NCBI GenBank assembly: GCA_937920105.1 | Contig: CALETH010000032.1 | Span: 1 to 14,758 of the forward strand | Reading direction: 5' to 3' | Source: an uncultured Bacteroidota bacterium | Lineage (GTDB): Bacteria > Bacteroidota > Ignavibacteria > UBA10030 > UBA8401 | DNA length: 14,758 nt | In this document: piece by piece, positions 1-7,725 of the stretch | Layout: the number at the start of each line of letters is the position of its first letter | Numbering within the stretch: the stretch's first letter is position 1 | The notes under the pieces: generated by a model | What the model was told of the DNA's origin: nothing | Seen by the model: the letters and a program-made list of their open reading frames with translations, nothing else | Databases searched by the model: none | Position numbers and translations under genes: made by a program

Positions 1-236
1 TGTGAACGAGAATTTTTCTTAACCAAAACGGATTCATCATAGAGAATTTTTTTCTCTTTCCAGACAAAATTGGTGGTATCTTTTTTAAAAAACTCGCTAT
101 TAAGTTTTTTTGAAACAATAGAGTCGGTTTTTAGGGAATCTTGAGTAGGGAAATTAGGGTTTTTCCATGTGAAAATTTGTGCTTTTGCCAAAAAAGCACT
201 CCAAAAAATGAGAAAAAAAAGTAATTTTTTGGTCAC
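1..236 (-). CDS. Partial secreted protein of unknown function (5' end only)
   Basis: An uninterrupted minus-strand frame runs from a GTG at 236-234 to the window edge and gives 78 codons. It begins VTKKLLFFLIFWSAFLAKAQ, a classic Sec signal peptide: two lysines, a hydrophobic core, then a likely cleavage after AKA near residue 19. The mature part visible is hydrophilic and rich in K, D, S and T, with no motif I recognise. GTG is chosen because an in-frame TAG lies 36 bases upstream and the only other possible start in between is an ATT. No strong ribosome binding site is visible. It diverges from the M64 peptidase gene across a 175-bp spacer. The remainder of the gene lies outside the window, so no function is assigned; an outer-membrane or periplasmic protein is plausible from the signal peptide alone. 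Confidence 0.7.
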   Translation of the reverse strand, partial: MTKKLLFFLIFWSAFLAKAQIFTWKNPNFPTQDSLKTDSIVSKKLNSEFFKKDTTNFVWKEKKILYDESVLVKKNSRS

Positions 237-346
237 CGAAATCTTTCTAAAACCGCTGTGTAAAAGTAACTAAAAAAAATAAGGATTATTGTGGAGAAAA
301 AATTAATACATAATTAATAATGATTTACAGTTTATTATTAAAAACT

Positions 347-375
347 TTGTACTTTTGGATTTAATATATTAAAAT
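347..375 (+). promoter_or_regulatory. Candidate sigma-70-like promoter for the M64 peptidase gene
   Basis: TTGTAC at 347-352 and TAAAAT at 370-375 are separated by exactly 17 bases and lie about 37 bases upstream of the ATG at 412. Both hexamers are close to TTGACA and TATAAT. The surrounding DNA is very AT-rich, so chance matches are easy and this is only a candidate. An AAGGAA at 401-406 supplies the ribosome binding site. Confidence 0.4.
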
Positions 376-411
376 AAAATTTTATGAAAAAACTTTAGAA
401 AAGGAATAACT

Positions 412-1836
412 ATGAAAAAAATAATCGCATTACTATTTTTCTGTTCATTGAGTTTTGCACAAGAGCAAAATTTTTCACAATATTTTCGTAACGCAACGTT
501 TCGTTTTGATTCTTATCATACTGGAATTAAAGGAGAGGAACGAATAAGTATTGATAAAATGTATGAAGAAGGCGAATGGGCAGGGAATACAAATAATCTT
601 ATTGATACTTTAAATTTAGGAGAATACATTTTTAAAATTATTGATGTTTCAACTAATATGGTTATTTATTCGCGTGGATATTCATCAATGTTTCATGAAT
701 GGCAAACAACTGATGAGGCGGCTTCAGGAATTTATAGAACATTTTCTGAATCGGTGAGATTTCCTTTTCCTAAAAAAAGTTTTCAACTCACGATTTCTAA
801 AAGAAATAAACAAATGGTTTTTGAAGAAATTTACAGTGTAAAGATTGACCCGAATTCAATTGATATTCAAAAAAATATTTACACTGGAAAGAAAAATCCA
901 TTAGCAAAAACTTTTGCAGTAACAGAAAACGGAAATCCACAGAAGAAAGTTGATATAGTAATTCTTGGAGATGGATATACAAAAAGTGAAATGGAAAAAT
1001 TTCGTAAAGATGCTCAACACTATACTGAAGTTCTTTTTTCTGTCGAACCATTTAAATCTCGTAAAAAAGATTTCAATGTTTGGGCTGTAGAAGTGGAATC
1101 ACCAGAAAGTGGAATTAATCAACCAGATAAAAATATTTGGGCAAATAATACTTTAGGAACAACATACAATAGTTTTGGTTCTGCTCGTTATATCTTAACA
1201 GAAGAAAATAAAACATTACGAAAATACGCAGGATTAGTTCCGTATGATTTTATCTATATCATTACTAATACCAAACGTTATGGTGGTGGAGGAATTTTTC
1301 AACTCTATGCAACATGTTATACTATTGGAGAATCTCCTGAAACTGCGTGGCAAGCGGATTATGTTTTTGTTCATGAGTTCGGGCATTCTTTTGCGGGTTT
1401 GGGAGATGAATATTATTCTTCATCTGTTGCCTACACAGATTTTTATCCTAAAGGAATTGAACCATGGGAACCAAATGTTGCAGCAAATATTTCTCAAGAA
1501 AATTTAAAATGGAAATCTTTTGTTTCTTCTACAACATCATTACCAACCGAATGGAATAAAAGAGTCTATGATAGTTTATCTACTGAAAAAGGAAAGTTAA
1601 ATCCCAATGATAAAGATTACGCAAAAAAGAGAACAGAAATTCTTGATGCACAAAATTTATTTTTATCTCAACATCCACAAAAAAATATCGTTGGAGCATT
1701 TGAAGGTGCGGGATATTCTTCAACAGGATTATATCGTCCTTCAGTAGATTGTAGAATGTTTTCTTTAAGTTTAGTAAATTTTGACCCTGTTTGTACAAAA
1801 GCAATTCATCGTATGATTGATTTTTATACGAAGTAG
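412..1836 (+). CDS. Secreted zinc metallopeptidase, IgA peptidase M64 family
   Basis: This 474-residue protein starts with a signal peptide (MKKIIALLFFCSLSFA, likely cleavage near residue 16), so it should be exported. The catalytic signature HEFGHSFAGLGDEYY spans residues 321-335: H321, E322 and H325 form the HExxH zinc site, and the following GDEY is the extended signature of family M64. Upstream, the block VDIVILGDGYT (about 180-190) is another conserved element, and the first 160 or so residues match the length of the N-terminal beta domain usual in these proteins. The family name comes from clostridial IgA proteinase, but most bacterial members have unknown substrates, and IgA cleavage should not be assumed. 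AAGGAA at 401-406 supports the ATG at 412. The gene stands alone; the next gene starts 74 bases downstream. Confidence 0.88.
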   Translation: MKKIIALLFFCSLSFAQEQNFSQYFRNATFRFDSYHTGIKGEERISIDKMYEEGEWAGNTNNLIDTLNLGEYIFKIIDVSTNMVIYSRGYSSMFHEWQTTDEAASGIYRTFSESVRFPFPKKSFQLTISKRNKQMVFEEIYSVKIDPNSIDIQKNIYTGKKNPLAKTFAVTENGNPQKKVDIVILGDGYTKSEMEKFRKDAQHYTEVLFSVEPFKSRKKDFNVWAVEVESPESGINQPDKNIWANNTLGTTYNSFGSARYILTEENKTLRKYAGLVPYDFIYIITNTKRYGGGGIFQLYATCYTIGESPETAWQADYVFVHEFGHSFAGLGDEYYSSSVAYTDFYPKGIEPWEPNVAANISQENLKWKSFVSSTTSLPTEWNKRVYDSLSTEKGKLNPNDKDYAKKRTEILDAQNLFLSQHPQKNIVGAFEGAGYSSTGLYRPSVDCRMFSLSLVNFDPVCTKAIHRMIDFYTK

Positions 1837-1910
1837 TGGAGTAAGTAAAGTAGTAGAGTTTATCATACAAATCATAACAATCATATAATTTATTATAGTG
1901 TAAACCAAAT

Positions 1911-3773
1911 ATGAGTAGTAATTTTATAGTTCTTTTACTTGTTAATATAGCCCTTATTGGAATTTTTGCTTATGCATTAAAACAAAAACGATTACTTTCC
2001 TATTTTTCTGGTGGAAGGTGGTGGCTTACGTGGCTTTCGATTGGTGTTATTACATTAATGGATGAATTAACATCTATTTTTTATGCACCGAGTGAGGCAT
2101 TTAGATTTATTGGATATAATGCAATTTTTTATATTGCTATCACATCCATTTTAATGCGATTTGTTTCTTCTCGGATGGTAGAAATTGCAGAAGTGTTGGA
2201 ACTACACGGTCAACGTGGTGGAGGTGTATATTCGTTTTCTTATTTTGTATTAGGTCCAACAATATCATTTATTGCTGTTGCTTCTATTGTTGTGGATTAC
2301 GTTTTAACAGCAAGTCTTTCTGCTGTAAGTGCTGTAGAAAATGGAATGGCGTTTATTCATCTTTCCGAATTTCAAAAATTAATTCTTCAATTAGGAATAA
2401 TTTGGTTTATTGCCGGACTTAATATTCTTGGTATCAAAGAAAATGCTAAATTTACATTTGGAATTTTTATTGTTGCGGCATTTGTTTTGCTCAATTTACT
2501 TTCTGCTGGTTTTTTACATATGGAACCAAATAATTGGAATACTCTTGGTTCCAGTTTTGTAAATACTGCAAAAACTTTTGATGAACAAAGTTGGTTTAAT
2601 AACTTTACGTTTATCATTATTGGAATTTCAAGTTGCATATTAGCATACTCAGGCATTGAATCTGTTGTACAGACTGCGGGATTGGTAAAGTCTTGGAGAG
2701 ATGTCAAAAAAGCATATACATTTCTCGCACTAACAGTAGGTCTTTTTACCCCAATTCTTGCATCAATAGTTCTTTCATCAAATATTAACCTTGTAGAACA
2801 TGAAACAGATTTAATTACAGAATTCGCAAAAATGGTTGGTGGAATTCCTTTTGGTTATGTTGTAGGAATTTTAGCAAGTATTGTGTTAATGATGGCTGTC
2901 AATACTGCCTATGTTGCTTGTAGTGAATTATTGGAACGTGTTGCTCATCGATATAATTTTCATTGGATTATTAAGACAAATAAAAGACAATCATTATATA
3001 GAATTCATATTTTTAGTGCAATATTTTTTAGTGTAATTATTTTTATAACAGGAGGAAGTCAAAAAACACTTGCAGAAATGTACGCTGTGGGTTTGGTGGC
3101 AAGTTTTACTATTAACATGGGATGTTTACTTATCTATCGTTATTTTAAAGGAACAAAAGATGTTCGCGCCTATAACACTTCTCGAACAGGAACATTAGTC
3201 ATTTTTATTATTTTACTAAGTTGTTTTATCTATCTCGCGTACGAAAAACCGTACGGTGCAGCAATGTGGGGAACTGCAACGGTAATTTTTCTTTTTATTG
3301 GATTACGAGTTGCTAAAAAACGTGCACCGGAAATTAAACACATTCAGCAAACGGATGTTCCATTAAATATGATTTTTTATCTTGCAGAAACTGATGCAGA
3401 GAATATCCATATTTATTTTCGCCGTCCGCAAGAAGTTACTTCGGAAGATAAAGATTCTGCTTCAGTGTATGTTACATTATATTCACCGCGTCAAGGTGGA
3501 CTTCCGGAAAAACTTGCACCCAATCATTTTCGTTTTGTCAACTATCAACAATCTATTTTTGAAGGAATTACCGAAGTATTACATACTGTAGGATATGAAC
3601 TTCCTGATAAAAAAATTACTGTACATTTTGGCTGGCCTCTTTCTTCATGGATTGATAGACTTTCTATTGGTGTAATGGTGTTTAGTATTATGCGTCTTCC
3701 TAAAATATTTCCACAATTTAATTTTGTGATTGAATATTTTGGGAAGAAAAATCTCATCTCACCGAAATCATGA
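1911..3773 (+). CDS. APC-superfamily amino acid/polyamine-type permease with long C-terminal tail
   Basis: This 620-residue membrane protein has roughly twelve hydrophobic segments in residues 1-465. APC-family hallmarks include the glycine-rich GGGVYSF (103-109) in the first helix-break region and YSGIESVVQTAGLVK (246-260), which resembles the conserved E-containing loop of amino acid permeases. It probably moves amino acids or related organocations across the inner membrane by proton or exchange coupling; the substrate cannot be read from the sequence. After KKRAPEIKH near residue 470 comes a soluble stretch of about 150 residues of mixed alpha/beta character, longer than the tail of a typical APC carrier, possibly a regulatory domain. 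The stop codon overlaps the ispD start as ATGA (3770-3773), suggesting translational coupling. A TATAAT at 1884-1889 could be a -10 element, but I see no convincing -35 or ribosome binding site. Confidence 0.82.
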   Translation: MSSNFIVLLLVNIALIGIFAYALKQKRLLSYFSGGRWWLTWLSIGVITLMDELTSIFYAPSEAFRFIGYNAIFYIAITSILMRFVSSRMVEIAEVLELHGQRGGGVYSFSYFVLGPTISFIAVASIVVDYVLTASLSAVSAVENGMAFIHLSEFQKLILQLGIIWFIAGLNILGIKENAKFTFGIFIVAAFVLLNLLSAGFLHMEPNNWNTLGSSFVNTAKTFDEQSWFNNFTFIIIGISSCILAYSGIESVVQTAGLVKSWRDVKKAYTFLALTVGLFTPILASIVLSSNINLVEHETDLITEFAKMVGGIPFGYVVGILASIVLMMAVNTAYVACSELLERVAHRYNFHWIIKTNKRQSLYRIHIFSAIFFSVIIFITGGSQKTLAEMYAVGLVASFTINMGCLLIYRYFKGTKDVRAYNTSRTGTLVIFIILLSCFIYLAYEKPYGAAMWGTATVIFLFIGLRVAKKRAPEIKHIQQTDVPLNMIFYLAETDAENIHIYFRRPQEVTSEDKDSASVYVTLYSPRQGGLPEKLAPNHFRFVNYQQSIFEGITEVLHTVGYELPDKKITVHFGWPLSSWIDRLSIGVMVFSIMRLPKIFPQFNFVIEYFGKKNLISPKS

Positions 3774-4450
3774 AGTTAAGTATCATTATTCCCGCCGCGG
3801 GAAATGGTTCACGAATGGGAGGAGATGTTCACAAACAATTTTTGTTGTTAGATGAAAAGCCAATTATTGTTCACACTATAGAAAAATTTCTTTTTCTCCA
3901 ATCACCAATAATTATTGCTACACAAAGAGAAAACTTTTCTTTTCTCAAAAAAACTCTTTCTCAATATTCATTACCAAAAAATATTCAAATTGTAGAAGGT
4001 GGGGAACGGAGACAGGATTCAATTTTCTCTGCACTTTCCTTTATAGAAAAAAATACGGATATTGTTGTAGTTCACGATGCAGTACGTCCATTTGTTTCTT
4101 CAAAAATTATCAACGAAGTAATTGAACAAGCATCACAACATTCAGCCTCAATAGTTGCTGTTCCAATGAAAGATACTGTAAAAACAGTTATTGAAAATAG
4201 AGTAGAAAAAACATTAGACCGTTCTACAGTATGGAACGTGCAAACACCTCAAGTATTTCGTTATCAACTACTCATGGATTCTTACATCAACGCACAAAAA
4301 AATAATATTTCTGCAACGGATGATTCTTTTTTGGTAGAACAGTTGGGAATTTCTCCGATAGTTGTGAAAGGAGATTATCATAACATCAAAATTACTACTC
4401 CAGAAGATTTATTAATTGCTGATATAATTCACAAGAAAAATTTTTCATAA
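3770..4450 (+). CDS. ispD: 2-C-methyl-D-erythritol 4-phosphate cytidylyltransferase
   Basis: IspD transfers CMP from CTP to 2-C-methyl-D-erythritol 4-phosphate, the third step of the non-mevalonate (MEP) isoprenoid pathway in the cytosol. All family blocks are present at normal length (226 residues): the nucleotide loop PAAGNGSRMG (8-17) with K22, GGERRQDS (77-84), VHDAVRPF (101-108), the PMKDTVKTV block (132-140), R151 with VQTPQVF (157-163), TDDSFLVE (183-190) and NIKITTPED (205-213) with K207. The last part contains the substrate-binding lysine known in E. coli. Its presence means this organism uses the MEP route for isoprenoids. The ATG lies inside the end of the upstream permease gene (4-base overlap), and the desaturase follows 21 bases later, so co-transcription is likely. 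No ispF is fused or adjacent. Confidence 0.96.
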   Translation: MKLSIIIPAAGNGSRMGGDVHKQFLLLDEKPIIVHTIEKFLFLQSPIIIATQRENFSFLKKTLSQYSLPKNIQIVEGGERRQDSIFSALSFIEKNTDIVVVHDAVRPFVSSKIINEVIEQASQHSASIVAVPMKDTVKTVIENRVEKTLDRSTVWNVQTPQVFRYQLLMDSYINAQKNNISATDDSFLVEQLGISPIVVKGDYHNIKITTPEDLLIADIIHKKNFS

Positions 4451-4471
4451 ATATTTTATACAAAGGTTCTC

Positions 4472-5212
4472 ATGCTTATCATTTTTAGTTTTTTTATTGC
4501 TCACTGGTTTTTATCATTATTTTCACAAACATTTTTTTTACATAGATATGCTGCTCATAAAATGTTCACCATGTCAAATTTTTGGGAAAAGTTTTTTTAT
4601 ATCTTCACATACATAACACAAGGTTCATCTTTTTTAAATCCGCGAGCGTATGCAATCATGCACAGAATGCACCATGCCTATAGTGATACGGAACGTGACC
4701 CACATTCACCACACTATTTTCGCAGCATGTTCCGTATGATGTGGAGAACAAAAGATATTTATTTAGATATTTTATTGAGAAGAGTGGAACCAGAAAAAAA
4801 ATTCGAAAAAAATATTCCCGAATGGAAATCTTTTGATAAATTTGCTGATTCATGGACACTTCGTTTGCTATGGGTTGTATTATATACACTTTTTTATATT
4901 TACTTTGCTCCAACGTGGTGGTTATTTTTATTATTACCAGCCCATTTTATTATGGGACCAATTCATGGCGGGATTGTTAATTGGTTTGGACACAAATATG
5001 GTTATGTGAATTTCAATGATACAGAGGATAAATCACGTAATACTCTTCCATTTGATTTTGTAACACTTGGAGAATTATTTCAAAATAATCATCATAAATT
5101 TCCCAATAGAACAAATTTTGCTCACAAAAAATTTGAATTAGACCCAACATACCCGGTTATTAAAATCTTAAACTGGTTAAAAATTATTAAATTTTCAAGA
5201 GAGGAAGTGTAA
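4472..5212 (+). CDS. Membrane fatty acid / acyl-CoA desaturase (delta-9 type)
   Basis: This is an integral membrane di-iron desaturase of the stearoyl-CoA type, which introduces a cis double bond in acyl chains to tune membrane fluidity. The histidine boxes are visible: HRYAAH (24-29), HRMHH (64-68, followed by AYSDTERDPHSP) and NNHH (205-208). H165 and H174, in the GPIHGGIVNWFGH stretch, supply the additional ligands usual for this family. Hydrophobic helices lie at about 1-22, 40-50 and 131-170. At 246 residues it matches the compact bacterial form without a fused cytochrome b5. AAGGTTCTC precedes the ATG as a modest ribosome binding site. The DUF1475-like gene follows after 5 bases. Whether the substrate is acyl-CoA, acyl-ACP or a lipid-bound chain cannot be told from the sequence. 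Confidence 0.92.
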   Translation: MLIIFSFFIAHWFLSLFSQTFFLHRYAAHKMFTMSNFWEKFFYIFTYITQGSSFLNPRAYAIMHRMHHAYSDTERDPHSPHYFRSMFRMMWRTKDIYLDILLRRVEPEKKFEKNIPEWKSFDKFADSWTLRLLWVVLYTLFYIYFAPTWWLFLLLPAHFIMGPIHGGIVNWFGHKYGYVNFNDTEDKSRNTLPFDFVTLGELFQNNHHKFPNRTNFAHKKFELDPTYPVIKILNWLKIIKFSREEV

Positions 5213-5217
5213 GATCT

Positions 5218-5550
5218 ATGATAAATTTTCTTAAAATATTTTTCACCATTCTTTTTTTCTACATGATATATACTGTTGTAGAAACAAGTCTACGCAGCAA
5301 TCTTTTTGAAGAATGGAACTATCTTGGAAGTATTCCATGGATGGTGGCAACATTAAAAGATTTTTATGTAAACATTGTGGTATTATATATTTGGGTTTTG
5401 TATAAAGAAAAAAATATTGGATTATGGATTTTGTGGTTAGTGCTTTTTGTGTGTTTAGGAAGTATAGGAGTAATTCTTTATGTATTAATTCAACTCTTTA
5501 CTTTAAAACCAGGAGAAGGGATTGAAAAAGTTTTATTACGACGAGAATAA
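5218..5550 (+). CDS. Small membrane protein, DUF1475-like
   Basis: A 110-residue protein with about three transmembrane helices (approximately 3-20, 44-62 and 68-94) and a charged C-terminus. The pattern W-x-x-ATLKDFYVN (about 42-53), followed by YIWVLYKEKN and then LGSIGVILYVLIQL, matches my memory of the DUF1475 family, which occurs in bacteria and plants and has no established function. The start is 5 bases after the desaturase stop, with GAGGAAG just upstream, so the two are probably translated from one mRNA. An intrinsic terminator follows at 5595-5618. Its position between a desaturase and a DUF1295 protein suggests a role in membrane lipids, but that rests on context only. Confidence 0.72.
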   Translation: MINFLKIFFTILFFYMIYTVVETSLRSNLFEEWNYLGSIPWMVATLKDFYVNIVVLYIWVLYKEKNIGLWILWLVLFVCLGSIGVILYVLIQLFTLKPGEGIEKVLLRRE

Positions 5551-5594
5551 ATATTTTTGTTTTCAAACTTTCAAATTTTATAATTAAAAATATT

Positions 5595-5618
5595 TCCCGC
5601 TTTTTGCGGGATTTTTTA
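5595..5618 (+). terminator. Intrinsic terminator after the permease-ispD-desaturase-DUF1475 unit
   Basis: TCCCGC (5595-5600), a TTTTT loop and GCGGGA (5606-5611) form a 6-bp GC-rich stem, immediately followed by a run of six T (5612-5617). It lies 44 bases after the stop at 5550 and is the clearest rho-independent terminator in the window. Confidence 0.85.
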
Positions 5619-5639
5619 TAAATCTAATTTAATTATTGT

Positions 5640-6425
5640 ATGATAGAACAAATTTTTTCCATGTTATTCTATGGAATGCTGACAACATTTTCCACGATGT
5701 TTATTTTATGGTGCATTTATCTTATCACTGATAAACCTCTTATTGTAGATTTTGGCTGGGGAATGGGAATAGCACTCCTTGCAATCTTATATGCAATTAT
5801 TGGTGATGGGTATGTTCTGCGAAAAATTCTTATTGCAGTAATGGCTGGCTTTTGGGGAATAAGATTGGCATTGTATTTATTATTTACACGCGTACTAAAA
5901 AATCACGTGGATGGAAGATATGAAGAATTAAGAATACGATGGAAAAAAAATCTCAAGATAAAATTCTTTTTCTTTTTTGAATTTCAAGCAGTATTAAGTG
6001 TTATACTTTCCATTCCATTTTTATTGATGTGTATAAATTCAACTTCTACAATTTCATTATTAGAATATTGTGGAATAATAATTTGGTGCATTGCAATTAT
6101 TGGAGAAACAATTGCTGATAATCAATTGAAAAAATTTAAAAGTAATCCAGAAAATAAAGGAAAAGTTTGTCAAGTTGGTTTATGGAATTATTCTCGTCAT
6201 CCAAATTATTTTTTTGAATGGTTAATTTGGGTGGGATTTTTTATTGCGGCACTTTCCTCACAGTATGGATGGATTTCTATTATTTGTCCACTGATGATGT
6301 TATATCTTTTATTTCGTGTTACGGGAATTCCAATGACGGAAGAACAATCTCTTCGTTCAAAAGGAGATGCGTATCGTGAATATCAAAAAACAACAAGTGC
6401 ATTTTTCCCTTGGAAGAAAAAATAG
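5640..6425 (+). CDS. DUF1295 family membrane protein (steroid 5-alpha-reductase-like fold)
   Basis: This 261-residue polytopic membrane protein carries the hallmarks of DUF1295: VDFGWG (36-41) at the end of the first loop, DGRYEELR (91-98), and LWNYSRHPNYFFEW (181-194), the cofactor-binding signature shared with steroid 5-alpha reductases and isoprenylcysteine methyltransferases. The end has the usual GIPMTEEQ (229-236), YREYQ (245-249) and FFPW (255-258). Some DUF1295 members act in reduction or modification of unusual fatty acids and are often encoded near lipid-modifying enzymes. Here it follows a desaturase and a DUF1475 protein, which supports a lipid role by context. The intrinsic terminator at 5595 means it probably has its own promoter. 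No Shine-Dalgarno sequence precedes the ATG at 5640. It is convergent with the lipoprotein gene. Confidence 0.85.
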   Translation: MIEQIFSMLFYGMLTTFSTMFILWCIYLITDKPLIVDFGWGMGIALLAILYAIIGDGYVLRKILIAVMAGFWGIRLALYLLFTRVLKNHVDGRYEELRIRWKKNLKIKFFFFFEFQAVLSVILSIPFLLMCINSTSTISLLEYCGIIIWCIAIIGETIADNQLKKFKSNPENKGKVCQVGLWNYSRHPNYFFEWLIWVGFFIAALSSQYGWISIICPLMMLYLLFRVTGIPMTEEQSLRSKGDAYREYQKTTSAFFPWKKK

Positions 6426-6428
6426 GTT

Positions 6429-6455
6429 GTCATTCCTGCGAAAGCAGGAATCCAG
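6429..6455. repeat. Dispersed palindromic repeat, GAAA-tetraloop hairpin
   Basis: ATTCCTGC (6432-6439), loop GAAA (6440-6443) and GCAGGAAT (6444-6451) form a perfect 8-bp stem flanked by GTC and CCAG. This is the well-known short bacterial repeat whose spurious translation reads SFLRKQESR. It lies 3 bases after the DUF1295 stop in the gap between two convergent genes, so it could stabilise or end either transcript, though no T tract follows. Confidence 0.8.
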
Positions 6456-6477
6456 AAATGTTTTTATAGAGAACAAT

Positions 6478-6876
6478 TTATTTTATTGTATCTGTTGCAC
6501 CTTCCATAATCCATTGACGAAATCCTTGAAGTTGATTAGCATTCAAAGCACGAGAGGGAGGCATTGGTGGTAAACCATTTCTTCCTTCCAAACGCTGTAA
6601 CAATCTGCTATTTATTGTATCGTTCGGAATAACAACACCAAGTTTTCCATATCGTACATTATAATAACTCGAAAGTTCAAGTCCATTTGCCTTTGTAGTA
6701 TTATCATGGCAGCCCTGTATTGCACATCCAATATCAAACAGTGGTTGAATGTGTCGATAATAACTAATATTGGAAGAGGGAAAAATAATATCATCAATTT
6801 TATTAATAGTATTTTCATCATCGTTACAAGAAAAAAAGAAAATGCTTAAGACTAGAAATAAAAATATTTTTTTCAT
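6478..6876 (-). CDS. Lipoprotein with cytochrome-c-like CX4CH motif
   Basis: The 132-residue product starts with a type II signal peptide ending FFFSC, so C17 is the likely lipidated cysteine. The mature part resembles the small planctomycete-type cytochrome c region widespread in Bacteroidota: HIQPLFDIGC leads to C51-A-I-Q-G-C56-H57, then GLELSSYYNVRYG (65-77), a VVIPND turn (81-86), S90 with RLL, MPP (105-107) and a final QWIMEGA (121-127). In classical members a CXXCH binds haem c and a methionine before PP is the distal ligand. Here the spacing is CX4CH, so haem attachment is uncertain. It is the only complete minus-strand gene, convergent with the DUF1295 gene and divergent from psd over 89 bases. 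Electron carrier or structural lipoprotein are both possible. Confidence 0.75.
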   Translation of the reverse strand: MKKIFLFLVLSIFFFSCNDDENTINKIDDIIFPSSNISYYRHIQPLFDIGCAIQGCHDNTTKANGLELSSYYNVRYGKLGVVIPNDTINSRLLQRLEGRNGLPPMPPSRALNANQLQGFRQWIMEGATDTIK

Positions 6877-6952
6877 AGATATAGATTTACGTTTCTATTT
6901 TCTTTATTTTGTTGAATAAATATATTCAAAGTAAAACTATAAACAAATTTTT

Positions 6953-6957
6953 AGGAG
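6953..6957 (+). promoter_or_regulatory. Ribosome binding site that fixes the psd start
   Basis: AGGAG at 6953-6957 lies 8 bases before GTG at 6966. The alternative upstream TTG at 6909 in the same frame has no such site. The GTG start also gives the usual family N-terminus ITEYGYDV. Confidence 0.75.
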
Positions 6958-6965
6958 TTTTTTTT

Positions 6966-7616
6966 GTGATTACTGAATACGGCTACGATGTGTTTTTTAC
7001 CATTACTGCATTATGTTTTCTCATCATTCTTGCTTCATATTTTTTTATAGAAACGGCATTTCTTAAATACACACTCATTACACTTTCATTAGCATTTTTT
7101 CTTTTTACATTAAATTTTTTCCGTGACCCTGAACGTAAAACTCCACAAGGAAAAAATCTCATCATTGCACCAGCAGATGGAAAAATTATCATTATCCAAA
7201 ATGTCATGGAAAATGAATATCTAAAAGAAGAGGCAACACAAATTAGTATTTTCATGTCTCCATTAAACGTTCATGTCAACAGAAATCCTATCACAGGAAA
7301 AGTTGGTTATGTACGTTATGTAAAAGGAGAATTTTTTGCAGCGTTTGAAGATAAGGCCTCACTCAAAAATGAACAAACACATATTGGAATGGAAAATGAA
7401 TATTGTAAGGTGTTTTTCAAACAAATTGCTGGTTTTGTTGCACGCAGAATAGTGTGTCCGTTAAAAGAAGGAGATAATGTTGTGATGGGAGAACGTTTTG
7501 GTATGATAAAATTTGGTTCACGTGTAGATATTTTTGTACCAAAAAATTCTGAAATAAAAATTTCCATGAATCAAAAAACTGTTGCAGGAGAAACTATTTT
7601 AGCAGTAGTACCCTAA
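6966..7616 (+). CDS. psd: Phosphatidylserine decarboxylase proenzyme (short form)
   Basis: Psd converts phosphatidylserine to phosphatidylethanolamine at the membrane, using a pyruvoyl group made by self-cleavage. The cleavage site is F-G-S at 183-185: G184 and S185 separate the beta and alpha chains, and S185 becomes the pyruvoyl group. FFRDPER (51-57), PADGK (69-73) and MSPLNVHVNRNPITG (97-111) with H103 are family blocks. Hydrophobic helices lie at about 9-28 and 34-51. I chose GTG at 6966 over TTG at 6909 because an AGGAG sits 8 bases upstream and 216 residues is normal for the short form. pssA, which supplies its substrate, follows after a 156-bp repeat-containing spacer, so the pair forms a phosphatidylethanolamine pathway. 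Confidence 0.93.
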   Translation: MITEYGYDVFFTITALCFLIILASYFFIETAFLKYTLITLSLAFFLFTLNFFRDPERKTPQGKNLIIAPADGKIIIIQNVMENEYLKEEATQISIFMSPLNVHVNRNPITGKVGYVRYVKGEFFAAFEDKASLKNEQTHIGMENEYCKVFFKQIAGFVARRIVCPLKEGDNVVMGERFGMIKFGSRVDIFVPKNSEIKISMNQKTVAGETILAVVP

Positions 7617-7620
7617 AAAA

Positions 7621-7697
7621 TGGTTAGATTGCTTTGTTCTGATAAATCAGAACTCGCAATGACAGTCATTGCGAGCGTAAGCGAAGCAATCCTATCT
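7621..7697. repeat. Nested inverted-repeat element between psd and pssA
   Basis: An outer pair GATTGCTT (7627-7634) and AAGCAATC (7684-7691) encloses two hairpins. TTCTGAT (7637-7643) pairs with ATCAGAA (7646-7652), and CTCGCAATGAC (7653-7663) pairs with GTCATTGCGAG (7665-7675), a perfect 11-bp arm with a single base between. It could fold as a three-way junction. The phrase CGCAATGAC...GTCATTGCG is a common dispersed repeat in bacteria. Only one copy is in the window. Confidence 0.75.
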
Positions 7698-7725
7698 ATC
7701 TATAGATATTTAGCAATTAAATCTC

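Noticed and set aside
412..1836. Specific IgA-cleaving virulence function
   Set aside because: Only the family signature supports it; most M64 proteins are uncharacterised, so the substrate is left open.
1580..1870. Minus-strand 96-codon frame opposite the M64 gene end
   Set aside because: Low-complexity composition and complete overlap with the conserved peptidase frame; no ribosome binding site.
6367..6573. Plus-strand 68-codon frame containing SFLRKQESR
   Set aside because: The peptide is the known spurious translation of the GAAA-loop repeat; the frame overlaps the DUF1295 gene and runs antisense to the lipoprotein gene.
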